Position numbers and translations under genes: made by a program. From Bacteroidota bacterium (lineage in GTDB: Bacteria; Bacteroidota; Rhodothermia; Rhodothermales; Bin80): a stretch of 41,229 nt of DNA. Where the stretch lies: NCBI GenBank assembly GCA_028873925.1, contig JAPPNA010000180.1, positions 1-41,229 on the forward strand. The letters run 5' to 3'. This document shows, piece by piece, positions 9,342 to 17,482 of the stretch. The notes beneath the pieces are model-generated. The model ran no database searches. It saw only the letters and a program-made list of their open reading frames with translations, and was not told the DNA's origin. Numbering within the stretch: position 1 is the first letter of the stretch; each line of letters begins with the position of its first letter.

Positions 9342-10805
9342 ATGCCGCTGAGCCTTGATAGGGAGATGGATGTAACATGCAGGCCGCCCGGGGGCACCCT
9401 TCTGTGGCTGCGCCGTGATCTGCGGCTGGCGGATCATCCGGGCTGGGAGTTGGCTATCAGGAAAGGTGAGCCCGTGTGGCCGGTGTTCATTCTTGATCCC
9501 GTCACGGAAGAGGCGTATGGTGCGGCTCCCCGCTGGCGACTCGGGGAAAGCCTGCAGTCTCTGGCTTCAGCGCTGACCCGCAGGGGCAGCGGCCTGATTC
9601 TGCGTCGGGGTGATGCCCGGAGAGTGCTGCAGAACCTGATAGCCGAAACAGGAGCGCAAAGGGTCATCTGGTCAGACCTCTATGATGAACGTTCCGCCGG
9701 GAGAGACGAAACGGTCCATGCCGCGCTTACCGCCGATGGCATAGAGGTAGCTACGGTCAACGCCTCGCTGATTATTGAGCCATGGGCGGTCAAGAACAGG
9801 CAGGGCGGCCATTACCGCGTTTTTACCCCCTACTGGAAAGCGGTCCGTCAGCACCGCGTGCCCCGGCCTTCGGGGTCACCTCAAGATCTGCGGCCACCTA
9901 CGCACTGGCCCGCAAGTGAACAGCTATCCGAATGGAAGCTCGAGGCTGCAATGGGTCGGGGCGCTGTAATCGTCGCCCTGCATACCCAAGCCGGGGAGTC
10001 TGCCGCTTATGATAGGCTCGGCCGATTCGTAGAAAGCGCTTTGGAAAACTATCAGAGCGAGCGCAACTTCACCGGCCGAGACGCTACTTCCAGGCTGTCG
10101 GGACACCTTGCCTTTGGCGAAATCTCACCGCACCGAATCTGGCATGCGTGCCTGAATGCCAGGGACGACAACGGCCAGCCGCGTGAAGCGGCCCCATTTC
10201 TGCGGCAGCTGGTCTGGCGCGAATTTGCCTATCATCTGCTGTACCATTCGCCCCAACTTGAATTTCAGAACTGGCGCCCGGAGTGGGTTGCCTTCCCGTG
10301 GCGCGGAGATAACCCGGATGCGGAGACCTGGCGGCGGGGGATGACCGGCATTGAAATGGTGGACGCAGCTATGCGCGAGATGTATGTGACCGGGACCATG
10401 CATAACCGTGCACGCATGCTCGTGGCCAGCTTCCTGACCAAGCATCTGTTGACGCATTGGCGGGTCGGTGAGGCGTGGTTCCGGGAGTGCCTGACTGATT
10501 GGGATATTGCTGCCAATGCCATGGGATGGCAATGGACGGCCGGGTCGGGCCCGGATGCCGCGCCGTACTTCCGCATTTACAATCCGGATATCCAGGCCCG
10601 AAAATTCGATGCCCGTCGGCGATATCGGGACCGGTTTCTGGCGGAAGGCCGCCTGATTCCGCATAGCGATGCGCTCGGTTACTTTGATGCCGTTCCCCGG
10701 TCCTGGGATCTTTCCCCCGATCAGGCGTATCCATCTCCCGTGATCGACCTTAAAGCCGGCCGGGAGCGGGCACTGGAAGCGTACAGGAAGTTCAGGGATC
10801 GTTAG
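9342..10805 (+). CDS. phrB: Deoxyribodipyrimidine photo-lyase (class I CPD-type)
   Basis: A flavoprotein that repairs UV-induced pyrimidine dimers using light. The N-terminal antenna domain starts at TLLWLRRDLRLADHP. The FAD-binding domain contains TSRLSGHLAFGEISPHRIW, QLVWREFAYHLLYH, GMTGIEMVDAAMREMYVTG, MHNRARMLVASFLTKHL, and WDIAANAMGWQWTAGSGPDA. These are the catalytic-domain landmarks of class I photolyases, including the conserved tryptophans. ATG at 9342 (487 residues) is preferred because AAGGG lies 5 bases upstream; starts at 9258, 9324 and 9366 are also possible, the last giving the tightest match to the usual N-terminus. The C-terminal WDLSPDQAYPSPVIDLKAGR is typical. It stands alone, 240 bp after the ABC operon. 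Confidence 0.93.
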   Translation: MPLSLDREMDVTCRPPGGTLLWLRRDLRLADHPGWELAIRKGEPVWPVFILDPVTEEAYGAAPRWRLGESLQSLASALTRRGSGLILRRGDARRVLQNLIAETGAQRVIWSDLYDERSAGRDETVHAALTADGIEVATVNASLIIEPWAVKNRQGGHYRVFTPYWKAVRQHRVPRPSGSPQDLRPPTHWPASEQLSEWKLEAAMGRGAVIVALHTQAGESAAYDRLGRFVESALENYQSERNFTGRDATSRLSGHLAFGEISPHRIWHACLNARDDNGQPREAAPFLRQLVWREFAYHLLYHSPQLEFQNWRPEWVAFPWRGDNPDAETWRRGMTGIEMVDAAMREMYVTGTMHNRARMLVASFLTKHLLTHWRVGEAWFRECLTDWDIAANAMGWQWTAGSGPDAAPYFRIYNPDIQARKFDARRRYRDRFLAEGRLIPHSDALGYFDAVPRSWDLSPDQAYPSPVIDLKAGRERALEAYRKFRDR

Positions 10806-11013
10806 TTATTTCCGCTGGCATCCGGCCGACCCGATGGCGGAATTCGCCGGTTGAATGCACGGATCTGCGTTAGATCGTATACCATCGCAATCCGGCAACC
10901 GCCCCACTCTTGCTTTCCAGGCACCCGCACGAGCCTAGACCGCGCGGGACCTATCGGCCCGAAGAAGGATGTAATCTATTTCAGAGATCGTTCGTCAGAG
11001 GGATGCCTCGCTC

Positions 11014-12354
11014 ATGGAATCATTCAGGCGGATTCTTCGCGGCAGACGTAGATCGGTGCGCGCCCCGCGTTTCATAGAGCGTGTGGATGACCGCGGAGCG
11101 GCCAAGTATTTTCACGGCCGTACCAGGGAGCTGGCCATATTTGAATCGCTATGCCACTCAGCAATGAATACTGGGGGCGGTGCTGTTTTTGTCATTCTGG
11201 GGCCGCCGGGCGCAGGCAAAACCGCGCTCCTGCATGAATGTGCTCGGCAGTCTCAACAGTGGGACCGGCGGGCAGTTCGCATTCGCCACGACGCTCTTTG
11301 GGACAGTGACTCCCTGCACAACTCATTTAGACGCCCCCGGTGGTACACACGCCTTGAAGAAGGCGGGTTTGCGGGACCTGGAGGCTGGGGGATATCCGGG
11401 AGGCTGCGAAAAATGTCAGCGCCGGATCTGCTGCAATACCACATAAGAAAATCCAAACAGTGCGTGCTCCTGATCCTTGACGAGGCGCAAACGCTGGTGC
11501 GCGCACAACAGTCTCCGGTAGAGCATACGTCCGCTGTGAAGATGTTGGATGACATTCACAACGGCAAAATGGATGAGCCCGTGGTCCTGTTGGCTGCGGG
11601 GCTTGGACACACCCTGGAAGGGCTGGAGCGCCTTGAGCTTTCCAGATCCGGAATTGACGACACAATCAATTTAGCATGCCTGGACCCTGAGTCCACCAAA
11701 TCTGTAATCAGCGACTGGCTGGGGAAAGAATGCGGGGCTAAGGGAGATGTCGCTTATTGGGTAGATATGATTGCACAACAGTCCGATGGCTGGCCACAGC
11801 ACATCAGTGCATACGTGCAGCGCGCCTTCAAGCAGCTCAAGGACGATAAGGGATGCCTTACCGATGACGGGCTGGCCCGAGTGCTCCAAAAGGGGTACCA
11901 GGATAAAATGACGTTTTATAACAGCAGACTCGGTCAGAAGGTGGGAAGCCGTGAACGCCAGCTCCTGGGACTGCTGATCGCTTGCTGCGACTGGAATGCA
12001 GAATGGACCAAAAAGGAACTGGAGTCCGTTTTCCCTGCGCTGAAGCAGGCGCTCACATACTCAACGGAAGACACTGTTGATCGGATGATAAGGAGGGAGG
12101 TCATCGGGGGCAACGGCCGGGGTGGGTACGGTATACCAATCCCGTCCATGGATCGTTTTCTGGTGGGCCATGCGCTTGAACTCAATCGGGAAAACAGTGC
12201 GTGGTTGCGGGAACTCGTGATAGAGGTGGTATCTGCGCTGAAAGAAACGAAATACTCACTTTCGCCAGAACGGGAGCGACTTATCTTGTCTGATCGCCAA
12301 GGAGACCTGCTGGCAGCGATGACATCCGGCCGATCACTGCCGAACACTCCGTAG
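11014..12354 (+). CDS. Orphan AAA-type ATPase of unknown function
   Basis: A 446-residue soluble protein. Walker A is GPPGAGKT at residues 63-70 and Walker B is VLLILDEA at about 151-158. The segment VVLLAAGLGHTLEGLERLEL fits a sensor-1 strand. The N-terminal KYFHGRTRELAIFE resembles the box that opens STAND/ORC-like AAA ATPases. The C-terminal third (DKMTFYNSRLGQKVGSRERQLLGLLIACC onward) looks helical and may hold a winged-helix domain. I do not recognise a specific family. The gene stands alone between photolyase and a Fic protein, with 208 and about 590 bp of empty sequence around it; this isolated setting is typical of accessory or defence genes, but no partner is visible. Confidence 0.8.
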   Translation: MESFRRILRGRRRSVRAPRFIERVDDRGAAKYFHGRTRELAIFESLCHSAMNTGGGAVFVILGPPGAGKTALLHECARQSQQWDRRAVRIRHDALWDSDSLHNSFRRPRWYTRLEEGGFAGPGGWGISGRLRKMSAPDLLQYHIRKSKQCVLLILDEAQTLVRAQQSPVEHTSAVKMLDDIHNGKMDEPVVLLAAGLGHTLEGLERLELSRSGIDDTINLACLDPESTKSVISDWLGKECGAKGDVAYWVDMIAQQSDGWPQHISAYVQRAFKQLKDDKGCLTDDGLARVLQKGYQDKMTFYNSRLGQKVGSRERQLLGLLIACCDWNAEWTKKELESVFPALKQALTYSTEDTVDRMIRREVIGGNGRGGYGIPIPSMDRFLVGHALELNRENSAWLRELVIEVVSALKETKYSLSPERERLILSDRQGDLLAAMTSGRSLPNTP

Positions 12355-12941
12355 GCTTGATTCGCCGCCACCGCAGCAGACCGGTTTGGACCACGATGGT
12401 TGAGATTCCGGTCGACCCAATTCAGGCAGATCAACCAATCCGCTCCGGCCGCGAATGAGCGGATTTAGGAATGCCCTCGGAGCGGTGATTTCTGCGGAGT
12501 ATCAGCTGAACGGTCACCCCGCACGGTTGCTCAGCAAATCATCTGCACCGCTGCGTCGCCAGCCGGGCCTGCCCCACCGGCACATTGAATCACCAGCACC
12601 GATACCAGCTGCGACAATCCTCGTAAAGCATGCGGATCAGAACCGGGAGTGCCCGGATGTCCACCGGGGACCCCCGGGTCACCGAATCACCGCCATCCGT
12701 TAAAGAACAAAACGTTCTTAGCGGAATTCCTAAAGAACGGAAGCGGCCACATCTGGCCCTTACACGCCTTCAAGGCCCCCGAATTGGCTTTCCGGGACTT
12801 CTGAGATCGTTGCGCCACACCCTTAGCCACATGGGTCAGTCGGCACGGGCCTTTAGGCTAAAGTCGTTACGGCCTGAAGTGGGCCCTGTTTGGGGATGCT
12901 TCTGGAATATTGCATTGCTTCGCGGCTGAAGAGTCCCGGAT
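12355..12941. other. Intergenic stretch, no gene recognised except a TAAAGAAC repeat cluster
   Basis: This 587 bp stretch holds only short frames with no recognisable domain and atypical composition. The one clear structure is the TAAAGAAC repeat cluster at 12701-12748. A six-base inverted pair (AGAGTC at 12930, GACTCT at 12952) overlaps the end of the fic gene but has no T-run and is weak as a terminator. Confidence 0.5.
12701..12748. repeat. TAAAGAAC repeat cluster downstream of fic
   Basis: Three copies of a TAAAGAAC-type word: direct at 12701-12708, inverted (GTTCTTA) at 12714-12720, and direct at 12731-12738. The first two form a short inverted repeat. The same direct-inverted-direct order occurs upstream of fic at 14148-14197. 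The 19-base stretch at 12730-12748 matches 14148-14166 at 16 of 19 positions, and TCCTAAAGAAC occurs identically at 12728-12738 and 14187-14197. Confidence 0.7.
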
Positions 12942-14099
12942 TCAAGCTGCCGACTCTACGCCCTTACTGAGAATCATCCAATAGGCATCATAAATGAACG
13001 CTTGATATCGCTTCTTGCCCGTAATCTCCCGGACAATGCCCAAATCCACCAGGTGCTGGATGGCTCTTCGCACCGTCGGAGGTGCAAGGCCGACCGTAGC
13101 AGCGGCAAGGGAAGCCGTAGCGATCGGACGCTCCTGCAGGAACCTGTGGACCCGTAGCGCCGACGATGCCGGCCGTCCGAGTTGCTTGATTTTTTCCCTG
13201 TCCGATTCAAAGAGGCCGAGAATCTTTCTGGCTGTGTCGGTTGCCTGGGTTGATGTGGTGGTCACTCCGTCCAGAAAGAACTCAAGCCAGGCCTCCCAAT
13301 CGCCATGAGTCCGAACGCGTTGCAGTAACTCATAGTAACGCGAGCGGTGAGTCTTGAAGTATAGACTCAAGTACAGCAGCGGCTGTTTCAGGACACCACT
13401 GATGCACAGGACGAGCGTGATCAGGAGTCTGCCAAGCCGACCATTTCCGTCAAGGAATGGGTGAATCGTCTCAAACTGAACGTGAACAAGCCCGGCTCTC
13501 ATCAGGGTCGGCAATTGCGGATCATCTGCATGGATAAACCGCTCAAGGTCGCTCATCAAATCCGCAACATTGCCGGGTGGAGGAGGCACAAACACCGCAT
13601 TCCCCGGGCGACTTCCGCCAATCCAGTTCTGAGAACGCCTGTATTCTCCGGGAGCCATATTACTTCCTCGCCCCTTGGAGAGCAGCACAGCGTGGATTTC
13701 CCGAATCAGACGCTGGCTGAGCGGGAATCCCCCGGCTATACGTTGCAGACCATGAGCCATGGCCGCGACATAGTTGGACACCTCAGTCACATCGTCCACC
13801 GGAACGCCCGGGCTGCCATCAACTTCATACAGAAGCAGGTCAGACAGTGAAGACTGCGTCCCTTCAATTTGTGACGATAAAACTGCTTCCTTCCGTATGT
13901 ACGTATACAGGAAGATGGGCGCATCCGGTAGAATTGAGGCTACTCCATCCAGCCGTCCGATGGCGAGATTGGCCCTTTCGATCCTACCCGCCAATTCATC
14001 CAATCGTACCGGTGGCGCTGGCGGAAGTGGAGGAGGTACATATGCCTCGGCTCTTTCTCCCGTGGTTGAGATCACGACTTTCCGCCCGATGCGCGACAT
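12942..14099 (-). CDS. Fic-domain protein with C-terminal winged helix
   Basis: A 385-residue protein. The Fic core motif HPFLDGNGRLGR is at residues 213-224, with the catalytic histidine first. The inhibitory helix motif SSQIEG is at about 75-80, so this is a class II Fic protein whose glutamate blocks the active site until released. Fic enzymes normally transfer AMP (or another nucleotide part) to hydroxyl side chains of target proteins. The C-terminal part (ALRVHRFLQERPIATASLAAATVGLAPPTVRRAIQHLVDLGIVREITG) is a winged helix-turn-helix, suggesting DNA binding and self-regulation. No antitoxin gene adjoins it, which fits self-inhibition. The region just upstream of its ATG carries three TAAAGAAC-type repeats that could be its operator. 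The function of the target is unknown. Confidence 0.93.
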   Translation of the reverse strand: MSRIGRKVVISTTGERAEAYVPPPLPPAPPVRLDELAGRIERANLAIGRLDGVASILPDAPIFLYTYIRKEAVLSSQIEGTQSSLSDLLLYEVDGSPGVPVDDVTEVSNYVAAMAHGLQRIAGGFPLSQRLIREIHAVLLSKGRGSNMAPGEYRRSQNWIGGSRPGNAVFVPPPPGNVADLMSDLERFIHADDPQLPTLMRAGLVHVQFETIHPFLDGNGRLGRLLITLVLCISGVLKQPLLYLSLYFKTHRSRYYELLQRVRTHGDWEAWLEFFLDGVTTTSTQATDTARKILGLFESDREKIKQLGRPASSALRVHRFLQERPIATASLAAATVGLAPPTVRRAIQHLVDLGIVREITGKKRYQAFIYDAYWMILSKGVESAA

Positions 14100-14147
14100 G
14101 TGCGGGTCTGGGTCAATTTTGATGACAAAATGCGCCTTATGTTGGTG

Positions 14148-14197
14148 CTAAAGAACGCGAACGGCCTTATCTGTTCTTTGTTCGCGTCCTAAAGAAC
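14148..14197. promoter_or_regulatory. Candidate operator repeats upstream of fic
   Basis: Starting about 49 bp upstream of the fic ATG, three AAAGAAC words lie in direct (14150-14156), inverted (GTTCTTT, 14173-14179) and direct (14191-14197) order. GCGAAC/GTTCGC words sit between them. The position and palindromic arrangement fit a binding site for the winged helix of the Fic protein. This role is inferred; no promoter elements could be placed with confidence. Confidence 0.5.
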
Positions 14198-14389
14198 ATT
14201 TTGTGCCGTATCGGGATTTTCAATGCGGCTTGTGCGCTGACATTCGCTGGATGAGGGCTTGTCCAAACAGTAGAGGCGTAACACATGCCCGGAGTGTCTC
14301 CAGCGGCCCCCGCGGCCTGACACCCCAGTGCTAAAGCAACCCATCGGAGCTTGCGATAGTCCTACATTCGGTCAAAACGGAATAACAGC

Positions 14390-15484
14390 ATGAGGCTATC
14401 GGTGGTAATGCTGGGCTGGTTGCTTCTGGCTGCTGGGGCGCAGGGGCAAACCCTTGAGGTGGCCGGGTACGGCAAGAATCTGACCATCAGCAGCCGACTG
14501 CCGGAGGATAATGAAGCTTTCCTATTGAATCTGAGCCGCATCCGCGCCGAAGCACAGCGATCCATCAACCGCAATGTGCGCCTACAGGTCTGGCTGGACA
14601 CAGAAATTCTGACCGGAAGTTTTCTTCAAACAGAGCTGTACGAAGAATCCCGTCGTGATACCACCCAGCGGTGGATTGATCTGGATTGGATCGTAGCCCG
14701 GTCTAAGTCTGTGGAAGTCAGGCAGCGCCTCTTTCGCGCTTTTGCCACTGTAGAAGCTGGCCCGACGACCTGGACCCTCGGACACCAGCGTATTGCCTGG
14801 GGTACCGGATTCGCCTGGAATCCGACGGATCTGTTGAACCCCTTCAACCCGGGTGCCATAGAACTGGCCGAGCGCGGCGGCATTGATGCGGTCCACACCA
14901 GCGTTGCACTCGGGACGCTCTCCAGAGTGGAGGCCGTGGTCGCCGCAACGGGCCCATCCGGCGGCGTTCAGTATGCGGGACGTGCCGGCACCAACTGGCG
15001 CGAGTATGATGTCAGCCTGATGGCGGGAGTGTTCGGTGATCGCAGGGCGATTGGGGGAGACTTTGCTGGCTACATCGGCGGGGCCGGGGTGCGCGGCGAG
15101 GGGGCGTGGATTGATCCAGAGGCCGGGATTTCGTACGTGCGGGCCGTGCTGAACGCTGACTACACAATCCAGCCGGGTGTGCACGCGCTTGCCGAAGTGT
15201 ATTTCAACGGGCTCAAGTCGGTTGCGACAGGCGAAGCCTTCGGCCTGGGGCGATGGTATGCTGCCTTCACGCTATCCGCCCCCGTAGCCCCGCTGGCGGG
15301 ACTGAGTGCCTACGGCTTGGTGAATGTGAGCGATGGCAGCGCACTGTGCGGGCCCGCAATTACTGTGTCACTGACGCAGGAACTGGAACTGCAGGCCGCA
15401 GCCTACCTGTTCGCAGGTACGCGTCACAGCGAATTCGGGCGCCGGCGGCATGCGGTATTCGCCGCCCTGCAATGGTACTACTGA
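14390..15484 (+). CDS. Outer-membrane beta-barrel protein of unknown function
   Basis: A 364-residue protein with signal peptide MRLSVVMLGWLLLAAGAQGQ. The mature protein is made of alternating amphipathic strands and ends in the aromatic HAVFAALQWYY, as barrels handled by BamA do. The stretch GHQRIAWGTGFAWNPTDLLN is close to a motif (GRQ-x-x-WG followed by NP-x-D) seen in DUF1302-like and related porin families. It may transport or bind hydrophobic compounds. In other bacteria such barrels occur with LolA-like proteins and FtsX-type exporters; the exporter operon here is 5 kb away, separated by photolyase, ATPase and fic genes, so a link is possible but unproven. It ends convergently with the OsmC gene, overlapping by 7 bp. 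Confidence 0.75.
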   Translation: MRLSVVMLGWLLLAAGAQGQTLEVAGYGKNLTISSRLPEDNEAFLLNLSRIRAEAQRSINRNVRLQVWLDTEILTGSFLQTELYEESRRDTTQRWIDLDWIVARSKSVEVRQRLFRAFATVEAGPTTWTLGHQRIAWGTGFAWNPTDLLNPFNPGAIELAERGGIDAVHTSVALGTLSRVEAVVAATGPSGGVQYAGRAGTNWREYDVSLMAGVFGDRRAIGGDFAGYIGGAGVRGEGAWIDPEAGISYVRAVLNADYTIQPGVHALAEVYFNGLKSVATGEAFGLGRWYAAFTLSAPVAPLAGLSAYGLVNVSDGSALCGPAITVSLTQELELQAAAYLFAGTRHSEFGRRRHAVFAALQWYY

Positions 15485-15912
15485 CCGGTAAGCTGCGCGT
15501 CCAGGGTGATCGTGGTCCCGGTAAACAGCTTTGAAATCGGGCACCCCACTCGCGTAGACTCGGCGGCCTGCTGGAAAGCCTCCTCAGAAATTCCCGGCAC
15601 CGCGGCGCGCACCACCAGGTTGATTTCCGAAATGTGGAATCCTCCGGCGGGGTCCGGCCCGAAATTAACCGTGGCATGCGCCTCAACGCGGTCGGCCACA
15701 TTACCATTGGAGGCCAGTTCATTTGACAGTGCCATGGCATAGCAGCTGGCCTGAGCGGCGGCCACCAGATCTTCCGGACTGGTGAGGCCTCCGTCCTCCG
15801 TGCGGGAGGCAAACGTGAATTCTGTCTCAAATCCGCCCTGGTGTTCCTTCATGTGTCCTCGTCCGGACTTGAGGTCTCCTTCCCATACGGCATCAGCGTG
15901 GCGAACAATCAT
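15478..15912 (-). CDS. OsmC-family peroxidase
   Basis: A 144-residue protein with the OsmC/Ohr fold. Starting at ATG 15912 gives MIVRHADAVWEGDLKSGRG, which matches the usual OsmC N-terminus; ATG 15954 would add 14 residues and overlap the upstream gene by 23 bp. The two redox cysteines are in AAQASCYAMAL and STRVGCPISKLF. These thiols reduce organic hydroperoxides, regenerated in the family by lipoyl proteins or other thiols. The gene is the second of two OsmC-type genes in tandem on the minus strand, so co-transcription is likely. Confidence 0.9.
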   Translation of the reverse strand: MIVRHADAVWEGDLKSGRGHMKEHQGGFETEFTFASRTEDGGLTSPEDLVAAAQASCYAMALSNELASNGNVADRVEAHATVNFGPDPAGGFHISEINLVVRAAVPGISEEAFQQAAESTRVGCPISKLFTGTTITLDAQLTGQ

Positions 15913-15931
15913 TTGTACAAAGGGATTGGTG

Positions 15932-16363
15932 TTAAAGAGAGTAGGACTGGCCATTGATGGACCAGGTGACCCGGATGGGGGTCGTTTTTTCCAGTATACG
16001 GGCCACTGAGCAGTACTTGTTGATGCTCAGATCTACGGCCCGGCGCACCTTGGCCGGATTCAGGCGGCCAGTAAACACGTAATGGATGTGAATATTCGTG
16101 AACAGGGCGGGCGTAGCCTCCGGGTCGCGTTCATAGTCGAGGGTCACATCAAACCCGGCAAGGTCTTCCCGTTGCTTCTTGAGAATCAGCACGATATCAA
16201 TCCCGCTACATCCGCCCAGGGCCATGATGACGGCCTGCATGGGGCCTACGCCCTGCCCGCTGCCGCCCTCTTCAGGACCCGTGTCCAGGTGAAGGGAATT
16301 GCCGGCTTCATTCGTACCGACAAAATGGACCTTATCGTCAACTCGGCTTAAGGTGACCCGCAT
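15932..16363 (-). CDS. OsmC-family protein, YhfA-like
   Basis: A 143-residue protein of a different OsmC subgroup from its neighbour. Cysteines are in MALGGCSGIDIVLILKK and INKYCSVARIL; the GGCSG and KYCSV settings are typical of YhfA-like members. Other landmarks are GPEEGGSGQGVGPMQAVIMA and LDYERDPEATPALF. The family reduces peroxides or handles reactive thiols, but the physiological substrate of YhfA-like proteins is not settled. It is first in a two-gene minus-strand unit and divergent from the GAGN-repeat gene at 16497, with 133 bp between them for promoters. Confidence 0.88.
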   Translation of the reverse strand: MRVTLSRVDDKVHFVGTNEAGNSLHLDTGPEEGGSGQGVGPMQAVIMALGGCSGIDIVLILKKQREDLAGFDVTLDYERDPEATPALFTNIHIHYVFTGRLNPAKVRRAVDLSINKYCSVARILEKTTPIRVTWSINGQSYSL

Positions 16364-16496
16364 GCGTGCGCTGTGTTCTGTCAGGCCCTATAAACTGGCA
16401 TAGGTGCCCCAAGGATCCAAACCGTGTAACCTTCGCCGCGTTCGTTCCGTACTACGGGTTGGATGCTTTGTCAAATTTGGGCTTTGCCGTGATTCC

Positions 16497-17390
16497 ATGA
16501 AGATTTTCACCCGACCTACCCTGCTGACCACGGTCGCAGCCTTGGTGCTGATGGCCGCTGCCGTGCCGCGTGAGCGCGATGTGATCAAGAAAGAATTCAA
16601 TGTGGCACCGGGCGGCACCCTGTTTCTTGATCTGGATTACGGCAGAGTGGAGATTGAATCAATCGAGGAGGATAAGGTCCTCATTACGATGGAACGCATC
16701 GCCACTGCGCAGGATCGCAGCCAGGCGCGCGAAATGCTCAATTCCAGTCACCGCTACGAGTTTGAGAAGCGGCAGGACAACAGCGTCCACATCGAATCCC
16801 GGGTGGACCGCGGACGCCGGATGAATCTGCGCAGGCAGGGCAGCATCAAAATCCGCTTCACCATTCGGGTGCCGGAGGAATTCAATATTGATTTCAAAAG
16901 CGGCAGCGGTGATATGACCATTGTGGATGTCTCTGGAGATGTGCGCGGCCACACGGGTGCCGGTAATATCCTGCTGGAAGAGGTCGGCGGCACGGCGGAA
17001 TTAACGTCGGGCGCGGGCAATGTTGACGTGCAGGGCGACGATCTGGAACGCGTACATATCAACACTGGTGCCGGCAATGTGACGCTGCGCGGGATCACCG
17101 GTTCTGTAGAAGCCAACACAGGTGCGGGCAATATGTATGTGGAGATTGATGACCAGCCCGTCGATGACAGCCGACTGCGCACCGGGGCCGGCAATCTGAC
17201 CGTCCTCCTGGATGAAGATGTGAGTCTGGATTTCAACGGTAAGGCGGCTTTGGGCAACGTTACCTGCGAGTTTCCGGTGGAGATTTCAAAGAGCCTGCTG
17301 AGCAGGTCCTTTTCGGGCAGTGTTAACGGGGGCGGTGTGGTGCTGGAGATGCGTGCGGGTGTGGGAAACGTGATTCTCAAGCGGCAGTAA
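16497..17390 (+). CDS. Secreted DUF4097-type repeat protein
   Basis: A 297-residue exported protein with a signal peptide (MKIFTRPTLLTTVAALVLMAAA). ATG at 16497 is chosen because it begins this signal; a longer frame from 16404 has no such start. The C-terminal half is a ladder of short beta repeats, each containing GAGN: residues 154, 172, 191, 209 and 230, with ALGN at 251 and GVGN near the end. Spacing is 18-21 residues, which fits a right-handed beta-helix or beta-roll of the DUF4097/DUF4098 type. Such proteins are put in the envelope or secreted and may act as scaffolds or adhesins; no enzyme motif is visible. It precedes the fad operon by 92 bp on the same strand but appears to be unrelated in function. 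Confidence 0.8.
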   Translation: MKIFTRPTLLTTVAALVLMAAAVPRERDVIKKEFNVAPGGTLFLDLDYGRVEIESIEEDKVLITMERIATAQDRSQAREMLNSSHRYEFEKRQDNSVHIESRVDRGRRMNLRRQGSIKIRFTIRVPEEFNIDFKSGSGDMTIVDVSGDVRGHTGAGNILLEEVGGTAELTSGAGNVDVQGDDLERVHINTGAGNVTLRGITGSVEANTGAGNMYVEIDDQPVDDSRLRTGAGNLTVLLDEDVSLDFNGKAALGNVTCEFPVEISKSLLSRSFSGSVNGGGVVLEMRAGVGNVILKRQ

Positions 17391-17482
17391 CCTGCGGCCG
17401 GGGTATATTGGGGCAATGCGTGTACGGTTTCCCGCCTGCATGCCGGCGCTCATTTGTCCCGACTTCAACCTGGTGGTCGCTT

